From NCBI RefSeq assembly GCF_014652655.1, contig NZ_BMZF01000005.1, forward strand, positions 1 to 64,000: a stretch of DNA of 64,000 bases, read 5' to 3'. Below the pieces are notes generated by a model. The model did not search any database. It saw only the letters and a list, made by a program, of their open reading frames with translations, and was not told the DNA's origin. Within the stretch, counting starts at the first letter, position 1, and every line of letters begins with the position of its first letter. The translations under genes were made by a program, and so were the position numbers. Source of the stretch: Paramylibacter ulvae. GTDB taxonomy: Bacteria > Pseudomonadota > Alphaproteobacteria > Rhodobacterales > Rhodobacteraceae. Of the stretch, positions 28,080 to 37,051 are shown piece after piece.

Positions 28080-29124
28080 GGTTGACCTTTCTGATGATAT
28101 TCTTGTTTTGACGGTAACAGAAACACCGCCACCGCGTCTTGATAAAGCCTTGGCCGAGGTTGTGCCAGAGGGTGTTGTGTTATCGCGCTCGCGTTTGGGT
28201 AAGCTGATCGAAGTAGGTGCGGTTCGTGATGGTGATGGCCGCGTGATTGATGCGCTGAAATTCAAGGCAAGCGCGTTTCAGGTATTTCACGTTCAAATGC
28301 CAGCGCCCGAAAATTACGAGGCAGCAGCACCCGAAAATATTCCACTGGATATTGTTTATGAGGACGACCATTTGATCGTCGTGAACAAGGCCGCCGATAT
28401 GGTTGTGCACCCCGCACCCGGATCGCCAAACGGGACGTTGGTTAACGCATTGCTTCACCATTGTGGTGACAATTTACAAGGTGTGGGCGGCGAAAAACGC
28501 CCTGGTATCGTGCATCGTATCGACAAGGGCACATCGGGCATTTTGGTTGTGGCAAAAACCGATGCAGCCCTGAATGGATTGGCCGCGCAATTTGCGGATC
28601 ATTCGATTGATCGACGTTATCAAGCGATCGCCATAGGCGTGCCCAGTAAATCAGACCCGCGTTTGGCGGGAATTTCTGGTGTTGGTTTCGAAGACGGCGG
28701 CGTGGTGCGTATTGCCACCAATATCGCGCGCCATAAAACCGATCGTAAACGCATGGCAGTCACGGCCCATAGCGGGCGTCATGCCATCACCCGTGTTGTG
28801 GTTGTTGAACGGTTTGGTGATCCAGACCGCCCGAATGCATCGCTGGTGGAATGTCGTTTGGAAACAGGGCGCACCCATCAGATTCGCGTGCACATGAGCC
28901 ATATTGGCCATGGCTTGGTCGGTGATCCGATTTATGGGCGGCGGCGCAAACTGGCAACAAGCGGTTATTTGCCTGATGATGCTGTCTTTATAGACAGTTT
29001 CCCACGTCAGTGTTTGCATGCCAAAAGTTTAGGGTTTATTCACCCGGAGACCCAAGAATTCATGCAGTTTGAGGCGAAAATGCCAGCGGACATGCAGCGA
29101 ATACGCGAAATTTTGCTGAGCTAA
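28078..29124 (+). CDS. rluD: 23S rRNA pseudouridine synthase RluD family
   Basis: 348 aa. An S4 RNA-binding domain at about 15-75 (PPRLDKALAEVVPE) precedes the RluA-family catalytic domain with the Asp in HRIDKGTSGILVVAKT, plus RYQAIAIG and ETGRTHQIRVHM. It would modify helix 69 uridines of 23S rRNA. The ATG at 28078-28080 overlaps the divergent start of the DUF6476-like gene (CATG), so its promoter must lie inside that gene. The open frame extends upstream to 27844 but only as a shadow. Confidence 0.92.
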   Translation: MVDLSDDILVLTVTETPPPRLDKALAEVVPEGVVLSRSRLGKLIEVGAVRDGDGRVIDALKFKASAFQVFHVQMPAPENYEAAAPENIPLDIVYEDDHLIVVNKAADMVVHPAPGSPNGTLVNALLHHCGDNLQGVGGEKRPGIVHRIDKGTSGILVVAKTDAALNGLAAQFADHSIDRRYQAIAIGVPSKSDPRLAGISGVGFEDGGVVRIATNIARHKTDRKRMAVTAHSGRHAITRVVVVERFGDPDRPNASLVECRLETGRTHQIRVHMSHIGHGLVGDPIYGRRRKLATSGYLPDDAVFIDSFPRQCLHAKSLGFIHPETQEFMQFEAKMPADMQRIREILLS

Positions 29125-29273
29125 TTTGTTATAATAATGTCAAAGATATTTACTGTGATATAGTGGAATTTACATGAAATAACGCTGCGTATCGCATACA
29201 GATACTTGAAATTAACGAGTCGCGTACATAGGTCAACGATGCAGACCTAACTATGCAAGCCTGGGGGGCAAAT
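29125..29273 (+). promoter_or_regulatory. rpoH leader region with two inverted repeats
   Basis: 149 bp between rluD and rpoH. It includes GTATC-N7-GATAC (29189-29205) and TAGGTC-N9-GACCTA (29229-29249), then the run GGGGGG just before the ATG at 29274. Either dyad could fold in the mRNA leader or bind a regulator. Confidence 0.45.
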
Positions 29274-30179
29274 ATGAGCTACCAAAATTTACCAGCACCA
29301 TCACCCGAACAAGGGTTGAACCGCTATATGCAAGAAATCCGTACCTTTCCGATGTTGGAACAGGAACAGGAATATATGCTGGCGAAGTCATGGGTTGAAA
29401 ACGAAGATACAGACGCCGCGCACCAATTGGTGACGTCGCATCTGCGTTTGGCTGCGAAAATTGCGATGGGTTATCGTGGTTATGGCTTGCCCACAGCAGA
29501 GGTGATTTCAGAGGCAAATGTTGGCCTGATGCAGGCGGTGAAACGGTTTGATCCGGAAAAGGGTTTCCGTTTGGCGACCTATGCCATGTGGTGGATACGT
29601 GCCAGCATTCAGGAATATATCCTGCGTAGTTGGTCATTGGTAAAAATCGGCACGACATCGGCACAGAAAAAGCTGTTTTTTAACCTGCGTAAGGCCAAGA
29701 ATAAAATTGGCGCGCTCGAAGACGGCGATATGCGCCCTGAAAATGTGAAACGCATTGCAACCGAATTAAACGTGACCGAGGATGAAGTGATCGCAATGAA
29801 CCGCCGTATGTCGGGTGGGGATGCGAGCCTGAACGCGCAAATCGGCGACAGCGAAGAGGGTGCCGCCGAATGGCAAGATTGGTTAGAGGATGAAACCGCT
29901 GACCAAGCGGGCGATTATGAAAAGCACGACGAATTGCAAACACGCCGCGAATTGATGGCCGATGCTATGAGCGTGTTGAATGATCGCGAAAAAGACATCC
30001 TGATGCAGCGCCGATTACAAGACCGTGCAACAACATTGGAAGTGTTGTCCGAACAATATAGCGTTAGTCGTGAGCGCATTCGCCAAATCGAAGTGCGCGC
30101 ATTTCAAAAGTTACAACATGAAATGCGCAAACTCGCGGTTGAACAGGGTTTAATGGCGCCACGCCCGCGCGGAAAGTAA
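29274..30179 (+). CDS. rpoH: RNA polymerase heat-shock sigma factor (sigma-32)
   Basis: 301 aa. Region 2 includes RLAAKIAMGYRGYGLPTAE and FRLATYAMWWIRASIQEYIL; the RpoH box follows directly (SLVKIGTTSAQKKLFFNLR), and region 4 ends the protein with [19 protein letters not shown]. It directs heat-shock transcription. ATG 29274 follows a GGGGGG run; upstream in-frame codons are disfavoured. Alphaproteobacteria often carry more than one RpoH; which paralogue this is cannot be told. Confidence 0.95.
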   Translation: MSYQNLPAPSPEQGLNRYMQEIRTFPMLEQEQEYMLAKSWVENEDTDAAHQLVTSHLRLAAKIAMGYRGYGLPTAEVISEANVGLMQAVKRFDPEKGFRLATYAMWWIRASIQEYILRSWSLVKIGTTSAQKKLFFNLRKAKNKIGALEDGDMRPENVKRIATELNVTEDEVIAMNRRMSGGDASLNAQIGDSEEGAAEWQDWLEDETADQAGDYEKHDELQTRRELMADAMSVLNDREKDILMQRRLQDRATTLEVLSEQYSVSRERIRQIEVRAFQKLQHEMRKLAVEQGLMAPRPRGK

Positions 30180-30195
30180 ACCCGAAAGGTTTCTT

Positions 30196-30218
30196 GCCTG
30201 CCAGTTATTCTGGCAGGC
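30196..30218. terminator. Hairpin between rpoH and the convergent dipeptidase gene
   Basis: A perfect 9-bp stem, GCCTGCCAG (30196-30204) with CTGGCAGGC (30210-30218), encloses TTATT, which contains the dipeptidase stop codon. There is no T tract on either side, so it may be a weak or processed 3' end rather than a standard terminator. Confidence 0.5.
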
Positions 30219-31380
30219 GATCACGCAAAACGCGGATCATATTTTCACCCATGACTTTGCGAATTTGTTCCGCGCTCAAACCAAGTGCGATCAGTTCATG
30301 GGTTAGCGCGGCCAATTCAGATGTATCATACCCAACCCGAACAGAACCATCATAATCCGAACCCAATGAAACGTGATCTTCGCCAAGCAATTTGATCGCG
30401 GCGTTGATTGTGGCAGCAACACCCTTGGGCGTGGCATCACAGGTGACATCTGCCCAATACCCAATGGCAATCACGCCCCCCTTTGCTGCGATTTCTTTCA
30501 TCAAATAGTTGGGATAGTTTCGCTTCGCTGGGCAATGATTATAAATGCCGGTGTGGCTAACCACGATGGGGGTGTTGACGATGTCCAACACATCTTTGGC
30601 TACTTTGGGGCTGGAGTGCGCAAGATCAAGGATCAGTTTTTCGTCGTTTAGGCGGCGCACAACAGCACGGCCAAGATCGGTTAGCCCTTGGTTGCCAACA
30701 CCGTGCAGCGATCCGCCCAATGCGTTGTCAAAGAAATGTTGCAAACCAAACATGCGATACCCCGCGTCAATCAGGCGATCCAGATTGTCGATGTCACCCT
30801 CCAACGGGTGCGATCCTTCGATCCCCAGCAATCCGCCGATAATATTTCTACCAGCTGCGCGTTCGGCCAACACAAATTCCAAATCACGTTGATTGCGGAT
30901 GATATGCAAATCGTTTGGCGATTTTTCTGCAAATTTGTGAAGCTTACCTGCCTGATAAACTGCGCGTTCAAACAGACTATTCCATGTGCGCAGAGGCCAC
31001 ATCTGTCCCATGGCGAGCAGAGTGATATTATCACCTGCATCGGCTGAATTTTTTTCGTAATTTTGATTTTTCGGGCTTTTGGTGACGGCGGTGAACATCT
31101 GAATGGCGACGTTTCCCTCTTGTAGACGCGGAATATCTACATGCCCGCGATCCGCACGTTTCAACAGATTGCGTTTCCACAGCAAGCTGTCAGCGTGCCA
31201 ATCCCCGATGGTCAGTGTTTGATGCAAAGCGGTCGCATCACTGGAAACAGGATAGGGTTCATGGGTTAACATCGTGTTTTGCTGCTTTTCAACGATTGCA
31301 GGTGCAAAAATCAGAAAGGCGGCAATTCCCAAGATGGCCAACACGGGCAAGGTGATCGCAATAAATTTGATGAAACGCAT
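30205..31380 (-). CDS. Membrane dipeptidase (M19 family), membrane-anchored
   Basis: 391 aa. An N-terminal hydrophobic helix (IAITLPVLAILGIAAFLIF) acts as anchor or signal. The M19 fold shows GDWHADSL for the first zinc ligands, IEGSHPLEG with the bridging Glu, and HTGIYNH plus GSDYDGS further on. Such enzymes hydrolyse dipeptides, including those with D-residues, outside the cytoplasm. GGAGGAG immediately upstream fixes the start at 31380. Divergent from the phosphotransferase-like gene. Confidence 0.88.
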   Translation of the reverse strand: MRFIKFIAITLPVLAILGIAAFLIFAPAIVEKQQNTMLTHEPYPVSSDATALHQTLTIGDWHADSLLWKRNLLKRADRGHVDIPRLQEGNVAIQMFTAVTKSPKNQNYEKNSADAGDNITLLAMGQMWPLRTWNSLFERAVYQAGKLHKFAEKSPNDLHIIRNQRDLEFVLAERAAGRNIIGGLLGIEGSHPLEGDIDNLDRLIDAGYRMFGLQHFFDNALGGSLHGVGNQGLTDLGRAVVRRLNDEKLILDLAHSSPKVAKDVLDIVNTPIVVSHTGIYNHCPAKRNYPNYLMKEIAAKGGVIAIGYWADVTCDATPKGVAATINAAIKLLGEDHVSLGSDYDGSVRVGYDTSELAALTHELIALGLSAEQIRKVMGENMIRVLRDRLPE

Positions 31381-31490
31381 GATAACTCCTCCAGATTGTT
31401 GCCATGCAAACAGAAAGTTTTGCGCCTGAATAGCCCTGACGTGGCGTTGTTTCGCCTTGTCCAAACTTTCCCATTCGCTAATGTCTGACT

Positions 31491-32459
31491 ATGTCATTGA
31501 GCAAAGCCCATAAACGCGCCGAACTTTGTGTTGCAGATTTTCAGCAGACTCATTTTTGCGAGGAAAAATTTACGCTGAAACGCTTGAACGGTAAAACCAA
31601 CGAAGTGCATGACCATCATGTGTTTTTAATGAAAAGTTCCGCGCGTAAATTGGTGCTAAAGCTGTGTTTTATCGCACGCGAAAAACATGGTCTGGGTGAA
31701 GAATTTTCCAATCTTGAAAACGTTTACAAAGACTTGGGTAACAAGGGGGATTATCGTGTTCCCAAACCCATCGCGTATTGCGACGAGCCACGCTATTTTG
31801 TTTGCGAATACATCGCAGGTAAAACGTTTTTTGATCTATTGAACAGCGCAAAAAACAACGCCGAACGCGATAAGTTGTTCACCAAGCTGGGCGAATTTAC
31901 CGCCGCCTTGCATTTGTCAACGCATGTTGAAACACGCCCCTTCTGGCCAAAGTTCTATATGTCACGGCTGAGTGCGCGTTGGGATGAAGTCAAAGATATG
32001 GATCTGTGGAAGAACCGTAATGCGGGCGCTTATGTGAACGAATTACGCAAACAAATGAAACACGTACGCGGGCGCGACGTGATCAAGGTGTCATCCCATG
32101 GTGATCTACACGCGCGCAATGTGATGTTGGATTCTAACGCCGTTTGGGGAATCGATTTTGCAGGTGCTGGGCATATGATGAATGTGATCGATGTAACAGG
32201 TTTGATGATTGCAGCAGATTGCAAGGTTCCAACTCTTGGCGGTGCGTTGTCCGATCTTGGGCTGGTGCAGTCGCATCAAGACGCATTTTTTAACGCCTAT
32301 GCCCCTGCGGGGGAAGTGACCGAGGTGATGGCGTTTTCCATGCGCGCAAATATGTTGCGCACATGGGTGGGGTATAGTGACCAAGATTACACCAGCACCA
32401 AAAAACGCAAATCATTTGCGCTGATGGAAGCACGTGTGAAACACGCCTTTGGCGATTAA
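31491..32459 (+). CDS. Aminoglycoside-phosphotransferase-like kinase
   Basis: 322 aa with a protein-kinase-like fold. The catalytic loop is SHGDLHARNVMLD and the metal-binding motif WGIDFAGAG, as in the APH/choline-kinase group. An ATP-binding Lys is probably in KLVLKLCF. The target (small molecule or sugar) is unknown. Its stop overlaps the end of the convergent pepF by 4 bases. The ATG at 31491 has no strong ribosome site. Confidence 0.78.
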   Translation: MSLSKAHKRAELCVADFQQTHFCEEKFTLKRLNGKTNEVHDHHVFLMKSSARKLVLKLCFIAREKHGLGEEFSNLENVYKDLGNKGDYRVPKPIAYCDEPRYFVCEYIAGKTFFDLLNSAKNNAERDKLFTKLGEFTAALHLSTHVETRPFWPKFYMSRLSARWDEVKDMDLWKNRNAGAYVNELRKQMKHVRGRDVIKVSSHGDLHARNVMLDSNAVWGIDFAGAGHMMNVIDVTGLMIAADCKVPTLGGALSDLGLVQSHQDAFFNAYAPAGEVTEVMAFSMRANMLRTWVGYSDQDYTSTKKRKSFALMEARVKHAFGD

Positions 32460-34288
32460 TCTTCCATCGCTTCCAATTCATCGATCATGCTGGAAATCAG
32501 TGATAAACCCTTGTCCCAGAATTTTGGATCGGATGCATCAAGCCCAAAGGGTGCCAGCAATTCTTTGTGGTGTTTTGAACCACCTGCCGACAGCATTTCG
32601 AAATACTTGTCTTGGAAATCTGCGCCACCTTCTTCGTAAACAGCATAAAGCGCATTTACCAATCCATCACCAAATGCATAGGCATAGACGTAAAATGGTG
32701 AATGGATGAAATGGGGGATATAGGCCCAAAATGTTTCGTAACCGTCGCCAAATTCAAACACGGGGCCAAGGCTTTCGCCTTGTACGGACATCCAAATATC
32801 ATTGATTTGATCAGGTGTTAATTCGCCATCGGCACGGGCTGCGTGTAATTTACATTCAAAATCGTAAAACGCAATTTGGCGTACCACGGTGTTGATCATA
32901 TCCTCGACCTTGCCCGCCAACAGAATTTTTCGCGCCGCCTGATCGGGGGCGTTATCCAGCAATTTGCGAAAGGTTAGCATTTCGCCAAATACGCTGGCGG
33001 TTTCGGCCAAAGTCAGCGGGGTCGAAGATAACAATTCACCTTGGCCTGCGGCCAGAACCTGATGCACGCCGTGCCCCAATTCATGCGCCAAGGTCATCAC
33101 ATCGCGCTGTTTGCCCAGATAGTTCAACATCACATAGGGATGCACATCAGTGACCGTTGGATGCGCAAATGCTCCCGGTGCTTTGCCAGGTTTTACACCC
33201 GCGTCAATCCAACCTTTGTTGAAAAACGGTTCGGCTATTTCCGCCATCTTTGGTGAAAACGCACCATATGCGTCCATCACCATTTTCTTGGCGTCATCCC
33301 ATTGCACGACAGTGTTGTCTTCGCGCGGTAAGGGGGCGTTGCGATCCCATGTTTGCATGGTTTCAAGACCAAGCCATTTCGCCTTAAGCGCGTAATAACG
33401 ATGGGACAGTTTAGGATATGCCGCGACAACAGCGTCGCGCAATGCTTGTACAACCTCGGGTTCCACATGGTTGGCCAAATGACGACCTGCTTGTGGTGTT
33501 GGTAAACCGCGCCAGCGATCTTCGATCTCTTTTTCTTTGGCGAGTGTGTTGGTGATGCGTGCAAATAGATTAATGTTATCGGCGAACACGGCGGATAATG
33601 CATGGGTTGCCGCCTCGCGGTTTTCACGATCTGGATCGGACAGTAAATTTAGCGTCGCTTCCAGATTTAATTCATCATTGCCCACAATGAATGTCAGGCT
33701 TGCCATGGTTTCATCAAATAAACGGTTCCACGCGGTTGCGCCCACAACAGATTGGTCGTGCAGGAATTTTTCCATTTCATCAGATAACTGATAAGGTTTC
33801 ATCGCACGGGTTTTTTCGATGATTGGGGTGTAACGTGCCAGATCATCATTTGCCGCCAACAATGCGTTAAGCGCATCGTCATCAATGCGATTCAATTCCA
33901 ATGAAAAGAAAACCAGTGGTGTTGAAAAATCCGTGATTTTTCCCTGCATATCGGACATGAACTTTGCACGTTCCGTATCGGTGGTATTTTGATAATAACG
34001 TAATCCCGCAAAAGACATAATACGCCCGCTAATCGCCTGAATTTGTTCATAGCGTTGAATACATTTCAACATGCCAGCGGCATCCAATGAGGCCAATTTA
34101 CCCTCGTAATCATTGGCAAATGCGGCACATTCAGTCTCCAGCCAAGCCATATCTTGGGTGATTTTTTCGCCATCCGTATCGGGATACAGATCTGACAAAT
34201 CCCATTCTGGCAAATCGCCAAATCCATCTGCATTTTGCGCATCACGTGCATCAAATGTCATTTCGGGGCGAGGCATTGGGTGAAACAT
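32456..34288 (-). CDS. pepF: Oligoendopeptidase F (M3 family)
   Basis: 610 aa zinc peptidase. The metal site is LAHELGHGVHQ (HExxH) with a downstream Glu in SVFGEMLTF. The N-terminal part (WDLSDLYP) is the usual PepF lobe. It degrades peptides of about 7 to 17 residues in the cytoplasm. ATG 34288 follows AGGATT; a second ATG at 34276 is possible. Its 3' end overlaps the phosphotransferase gene. Confidence 0.94.
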   Translation of the reverse strand: MFHPMPRPEMTFDARDAQNADGFGDLPEWDLSDLYPDTDGEKITQDMAWLETECAAFANDYEGKLASLDAAGMLKCIQRYEQIQAISGRIMSFAGLRYYQNTTDTERAKFMSDMQGKITDFSTPLVFFSLELNRIDDDALNALLAANDDLARYTPIIEKTRAMKPYQLSDEMEKFLHDQSVVGATAWNRLFDETMASLTFIVGNDELNLEATLNLLSDPDRENREAATHALSAVFADNINLFARITNTLAKEKEIEDRWRGLPTPQAGRHLANHVEPEVVQALRDAVVAAYPKLSHRYYALKAKWLGLETMQTWDRNAPLPREDNTVVQWDDAKKMVMDAYGAFSPKMAEIAEPFFNKGWIDAGVKPGKAPGAFAHPTVTDVHPYVMLNYLGKQRDVMTLAHELGHGVHQVLAAGQGELLSSTPLTLAETASVFGEMLTFRKLLDNAPDQAARKILLAGKVEDMINTVVRQIAFYDFECKLHAARADGELTPDQINDIWMSVQGESLGPVFEFGDGYETFWAYIPHFIHSPFYVYAYAFGDGLVNALYAVYEEGGADFQDKYFEMLSAGGSKHHKELLAPFGLDASDPKFWDKGLSLISSMIDELEAMED

Positions 34289-34356
34289 AGCAGAATCCTA
34301 TTGTTGGGTCAGCGAAACCTAAATTGAACGGAAGGGATGGTCAAAGGCCAAAGCGA

Positions 34357-34668
34357 TTATAATTCGATTTGCTCTTTGGGTGGTTCGGGTTTGATCAGCT
34401 TGGGTTCGGGGGCATCTGGTTTGCGCCGAATGATGATATCGCCATTTGGTAAAACTTCTGGCGTTTCATAATAATTCAAATCTCCGATTTGATCGCGCAA
34501 TGCTTCCAGACTGGGTGCGAATTCTTCGATCATATCTTCCAGAATTGCAGGGGCTTCTTGGGAAAAAAGTTCAAGCAATTCCATCAACCGATCCGCAGGC
34601 TTTTCTTGTGCAGCGGTGGGTGTAGATTGAAGCGCAAGCGCGCATAATATCGCAAATCTTGTTTTCAT
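34357..34668 (-). CDS. Small secreted protein of unknown function
   Basis: 103 aa. A signal peptide (MKTRFAILCALALQSTPTAA) is followed by an acidic helical middle part and the tail LNYYETPEVLPNGDIIIRRK, then Pro/Glu-rich residues ending in EQIEL. This layout recurs in small periplasmic Rhodobacteraceae proteins of unknown role. It is a standalone minus-strand gene between pepF and the exonuclease-type gene. Confidence 0.7.
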   Translation of the reverse strand: MKTRFAILCALALQSTPTAAQEKPADRLMELLELFSQEAPAILEDMIEEFAPSLEALRDQIGDLNYYETPEVLPNGDIIIRRKPDAPEPKLIKPEPPKEQIEL

Positions 34669-34707
34669 AAGGTAAATATGGGTGAAACGGAGTTGAATTT
34701 CCAGCCC

Positions 34708-35745
34708 CTACGACGTTGCAAAATCAATCGTCACAGGGAAGTGATCGGACGCAAGCAACAACGCTTTGCGCAGTTTTGGTTTGTCAAAACATTTTGGATG
34801 ATCAAACGGGTGCCAAATTTTCCAGTGTGGGGACAAGGATTGGGAAATGTCATTGGATACCATGATATAATCGAGCAGGGCATTCAGATATGTTTTGGTG
34901 CGGTGATTATAAAACCGCGATGTGGTCGGCATCGCACCAATTCGCGCAGCAAATGCGGTTGCGGCATTGGGGTCAAACAGGTTCATTGTCTTGTCCGTAT
35001 TATTGCCCAATACGATTTCAACACCCGATTGGCCAAACAATTCTTCGTAAACATCGAGCCCAGGGCCATCATTAAAATCGCCCATCACAATCACGTTTTC
35101 ACCGTTGGCCAAATGGGTGTCAACACGCTGTCTTATCCAAATGCACTGCGCCAATTGTTTGCGACGATTGGCGATGGAAATCGAAATTTCCTCTTGTTCG
35201 TTTTTTGCGCCATGTGGTGCCTTTGATTTGGCGTGAACCCCGATCAAGCGAAACGTTTCACCTGTGGATGTTTGCATCGCGACCTCTAGTGGGGGTTTTG
35301 AAAATGTGACCAAATCGGGTTTTCCATCGGTATCAAGATCAACCTTGAACACGCTGTCAAAACGCGGTGCATTGCGCGCACCCAACTCGGTGCTGGCAAA
35401 CCCGATTGGATCATGTTGCACTGTCATCACTTTGGGATCATACAACAGCGCGATTTCTTGTTGTGTGTCATTTTCAAAACCGACCAAGGCTTGGTTCTGG
35501 CGCAAGTTGAAATGCGCGGCAAAATTTTCTAACGCCGCTTTCGTGGATTGGTTGTTGCCTGAATTTGGAGCTTCAATGATCATAATAGCATCGGCATTTA
35601 TTGTGCGAAATACGCGACCCAATGCTTTGATTTGTTGACGTTTTGTCACATCATATCGGCCTGACCAACTGTCGTCATTCACCAAATTATTCTGGTGGTC
35701 GAACAGATTTGCAAACCATTCGACGTTATATGTGGCCAATCGCAT
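34708..35745 (-). CDS. Endonuclease/exonuclease/phosphatase family protein
   Basis: 345 aa of the DNase-I-like fold. MRLATYNVEWFAN has the first metal-binding Asn, IMIIEAPNS holds the Glu position, VIVMGDFNDGPG the catalytic Asp and Asn, and SDHFPVTIDF the terminal Asp-His. No signal peptide is present. The substrate (nucleic acid or phospho-compound) is not clear. Its ATG overlaps the stop of the upstream TerB-DnaJ gene (TAATG), so the two are translationally coupled. Confidence 0.86.
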   Translation of the reverse strand: MRLATYNVEWFANLFDHQNNLVNDDSWSGRYDVTKRQQIKALGRVFRTINADAIMIIEAPNSGNNQSTKAALENFAAHFNLRQNQALVGFENDTQQEIALLYDPKVMTVQHDPIGFASTELGARNAPRFDSVFKVDLDTDGKPDLVTFSKPPLEVAMQTSTGETFRLIGVHAKSKAPHGAKNEQEEISISIANRRKQLAQCIWIRQRVDTHLANGENVIVMGDFNDGPGLDVYEELFGQSGVEIVLGNNTDKTMNLFDPNAATAFAARIGAMPTTSRFYNHRTKTYLNALLDYIMVSNDISQSLSPHWKIWHPFDHPKCFDKPKLRKALLLASDHFPVTIDFATS

Positions 35746-36431
35746 TATGCTGGCTCATGCGCTTCGTAGATTTCTTCCCATGCTCTGTTTGCGGCGATCA
35801 TGCGTTTTGTTGCCATGCTGATTGCCTCTTCGGGCAACCCTTGTGCCATCAATTGATCGGGATGGGTTTCACGAATGATCTTGCGCCATTTTGCGCGCAC
35901 TTCGTCAATTGGGGTGCCAACATCCACGCCCAAAACATCATATGCATCGGGTTCTGCATCGGGCACAAAACGGGTGCGCAAACCACGAAAGCTACGCTCA
36001 TCAATGCCAAATTTGCGTGCAACTGTGTGTACAAAATCATCCTCGGCGGGGTGGTATTGGCCATCGGCCATTGCGATATGGAACAAACCTTCGACCAAGT
36101 TTTCCAGCACAGCACTGTCATTACGGAACATTTTGTAAATGGTGCTGGCGTAAACTTCGTATCCCGCGACATCTGTGCGTGCTAGATTGAATACTTTGGC
36201 GGCCTGTGCTTCGTCGCGTTTGGCGATATGGAAAACTTGGCGAAATGCGGTGACCTCGTCTTTGGTAACCAATCCGTCGGCCTTGGCCATTTTCGCACCT
36301 AATCCAATCACTGCAATGGTGAACGCGATGGATCGCTCTGGCTGTGTACGTAATTTTTCCAATACGGTGGACAGGCTTTCGCCCTTGCTTAACGCGCCGA
36401 TTGCGTCCGATATGCGAAGCCAAATTGACAT
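35745..36431 (-). CDS. TerB and DnaJ domain protein (DjlA-like)
   Basis: 228 aa. A TerB-like helical domain occupies about 30-140 (GAKMAKADGLVTKDEV, MADGQYHPAEDDF) and a J domain the C-terminus (YDVLGVDVGTPIDE with the HPD triad in IRETHPDQLM). It should stimulate DnaK; unlike DjlA there is no N-terminal membrane helix. Coupled to the following exonuclease-type gene. Confidence 0.9.
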   Translation of the reverse strand: MSIWLRISDAIGALSKGESLSTVLEKLRTQPERSIAFTIAVIGLGAKMAKADGLVTKDEVTAFRQVFHIAKRDEAQAAKVFNLARTDVAGYEVYASTIYKMFRNDSAVLENLVEGLFHIAMADGQYHPAEDDFVHTVARKFGIDERSFRGLRTRFVPDAEPDAYDVLGVDVGTPIDEVRAKWRKIIRETHPDQLMAQGLPEEAISMATKRMIAANRAWEEIYEAHEPA

Positions 36432-36448
36432 CTAAAATCCCTCATTAT

Positions 36449-36946
36449 TCATTTTGACAAAATTTTCTGCATTAATACCAAATCATGCCATCTGGAAAAT
36501 TTATAGCCCACTTCGGGCAACGTGGCGACAGCGGAAAATCCAATTTTTTCATGAAATCGGATACCTACAGTGTTTTCTGCGCTGACACCCGCCATCAAAC
36601 AATGCACGCCATTTTCACGGCAATGGTTTTCCAAGGATCGCATCAGCGCGCCACCATATCCCAATTTGGACGCATCGGGGGCGAGCATCACGGTGTGTTC
36701 CTTACTATGGGCATAGCCAACACCCGCCCGAAACGCGCCATAGGTTGCAAATCCAATTACGCGGCCATCACATTGTGCACAAAACACAGGGTGATTTTCA
36801 TCGGCTTTTTGTATCAGCATGGATTTGACGTCAGCGGTTGATTTTTCCGCCGCATTAAATGTCGCAATGGTTTCGCGGATATAATGGTTCCAAATATCCG
36901 CGATGGCCTGCGCATCAGAAGTTTTTGCAAATCGTATGGTCATCAT
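36449..36946 (-). CDS. GNAT N-acetyltransferase (phosphinothricin-acetyltransferase-like)
   Basis: 165 aa. The acetyl-CoA motif lies in SKLGYGGALMRSLENHC and the C-terminal strand in IGFSAVATLPEVGYKFSRW, as in the Pat/YwnH subgroup that acetylates amino compounds. MTIRFAKTSDAQAIADIWNHY is the usual start; two adjacent ATG codons are available (36946, 36943). The gene lies 17 bp upstream of the TerB-DnaJ gene and may be cotranscribed with it. Confidence 0.87.
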   Translation of the reverse strand: MMTIRFAKTSDAQAIADIWNHYIRETIATFNAAEKSTADVKSMLIQKADENHPVFCAQCDGRVIGFATYGAFRAGVGYAHSKEHTVMLAPDASKLGYGGALMRSLENHCRENGVHCLMAGVSAENTVGIRFHEKIGFSAVATLPEVGYKFSRWHDLVLMQKILSK

Positions 36947-37051
36947 TTTAGTTTGAGCACAAATAGTCGAAGTGCAAGCGCGTTTTCGCGTCTCAATGAA
37001 TTGACATCGTTCAGAGAAGACGTTGTTATCCGCGCAAACAAAGGAATGGTT

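Noticed and set aside
34678-35226. 182-codon plus-strand frame opposite the exonuclease-type gene
   Set aside because: Antisense shadow with no domain; the minus-strand gene has clear catalytic motifs.
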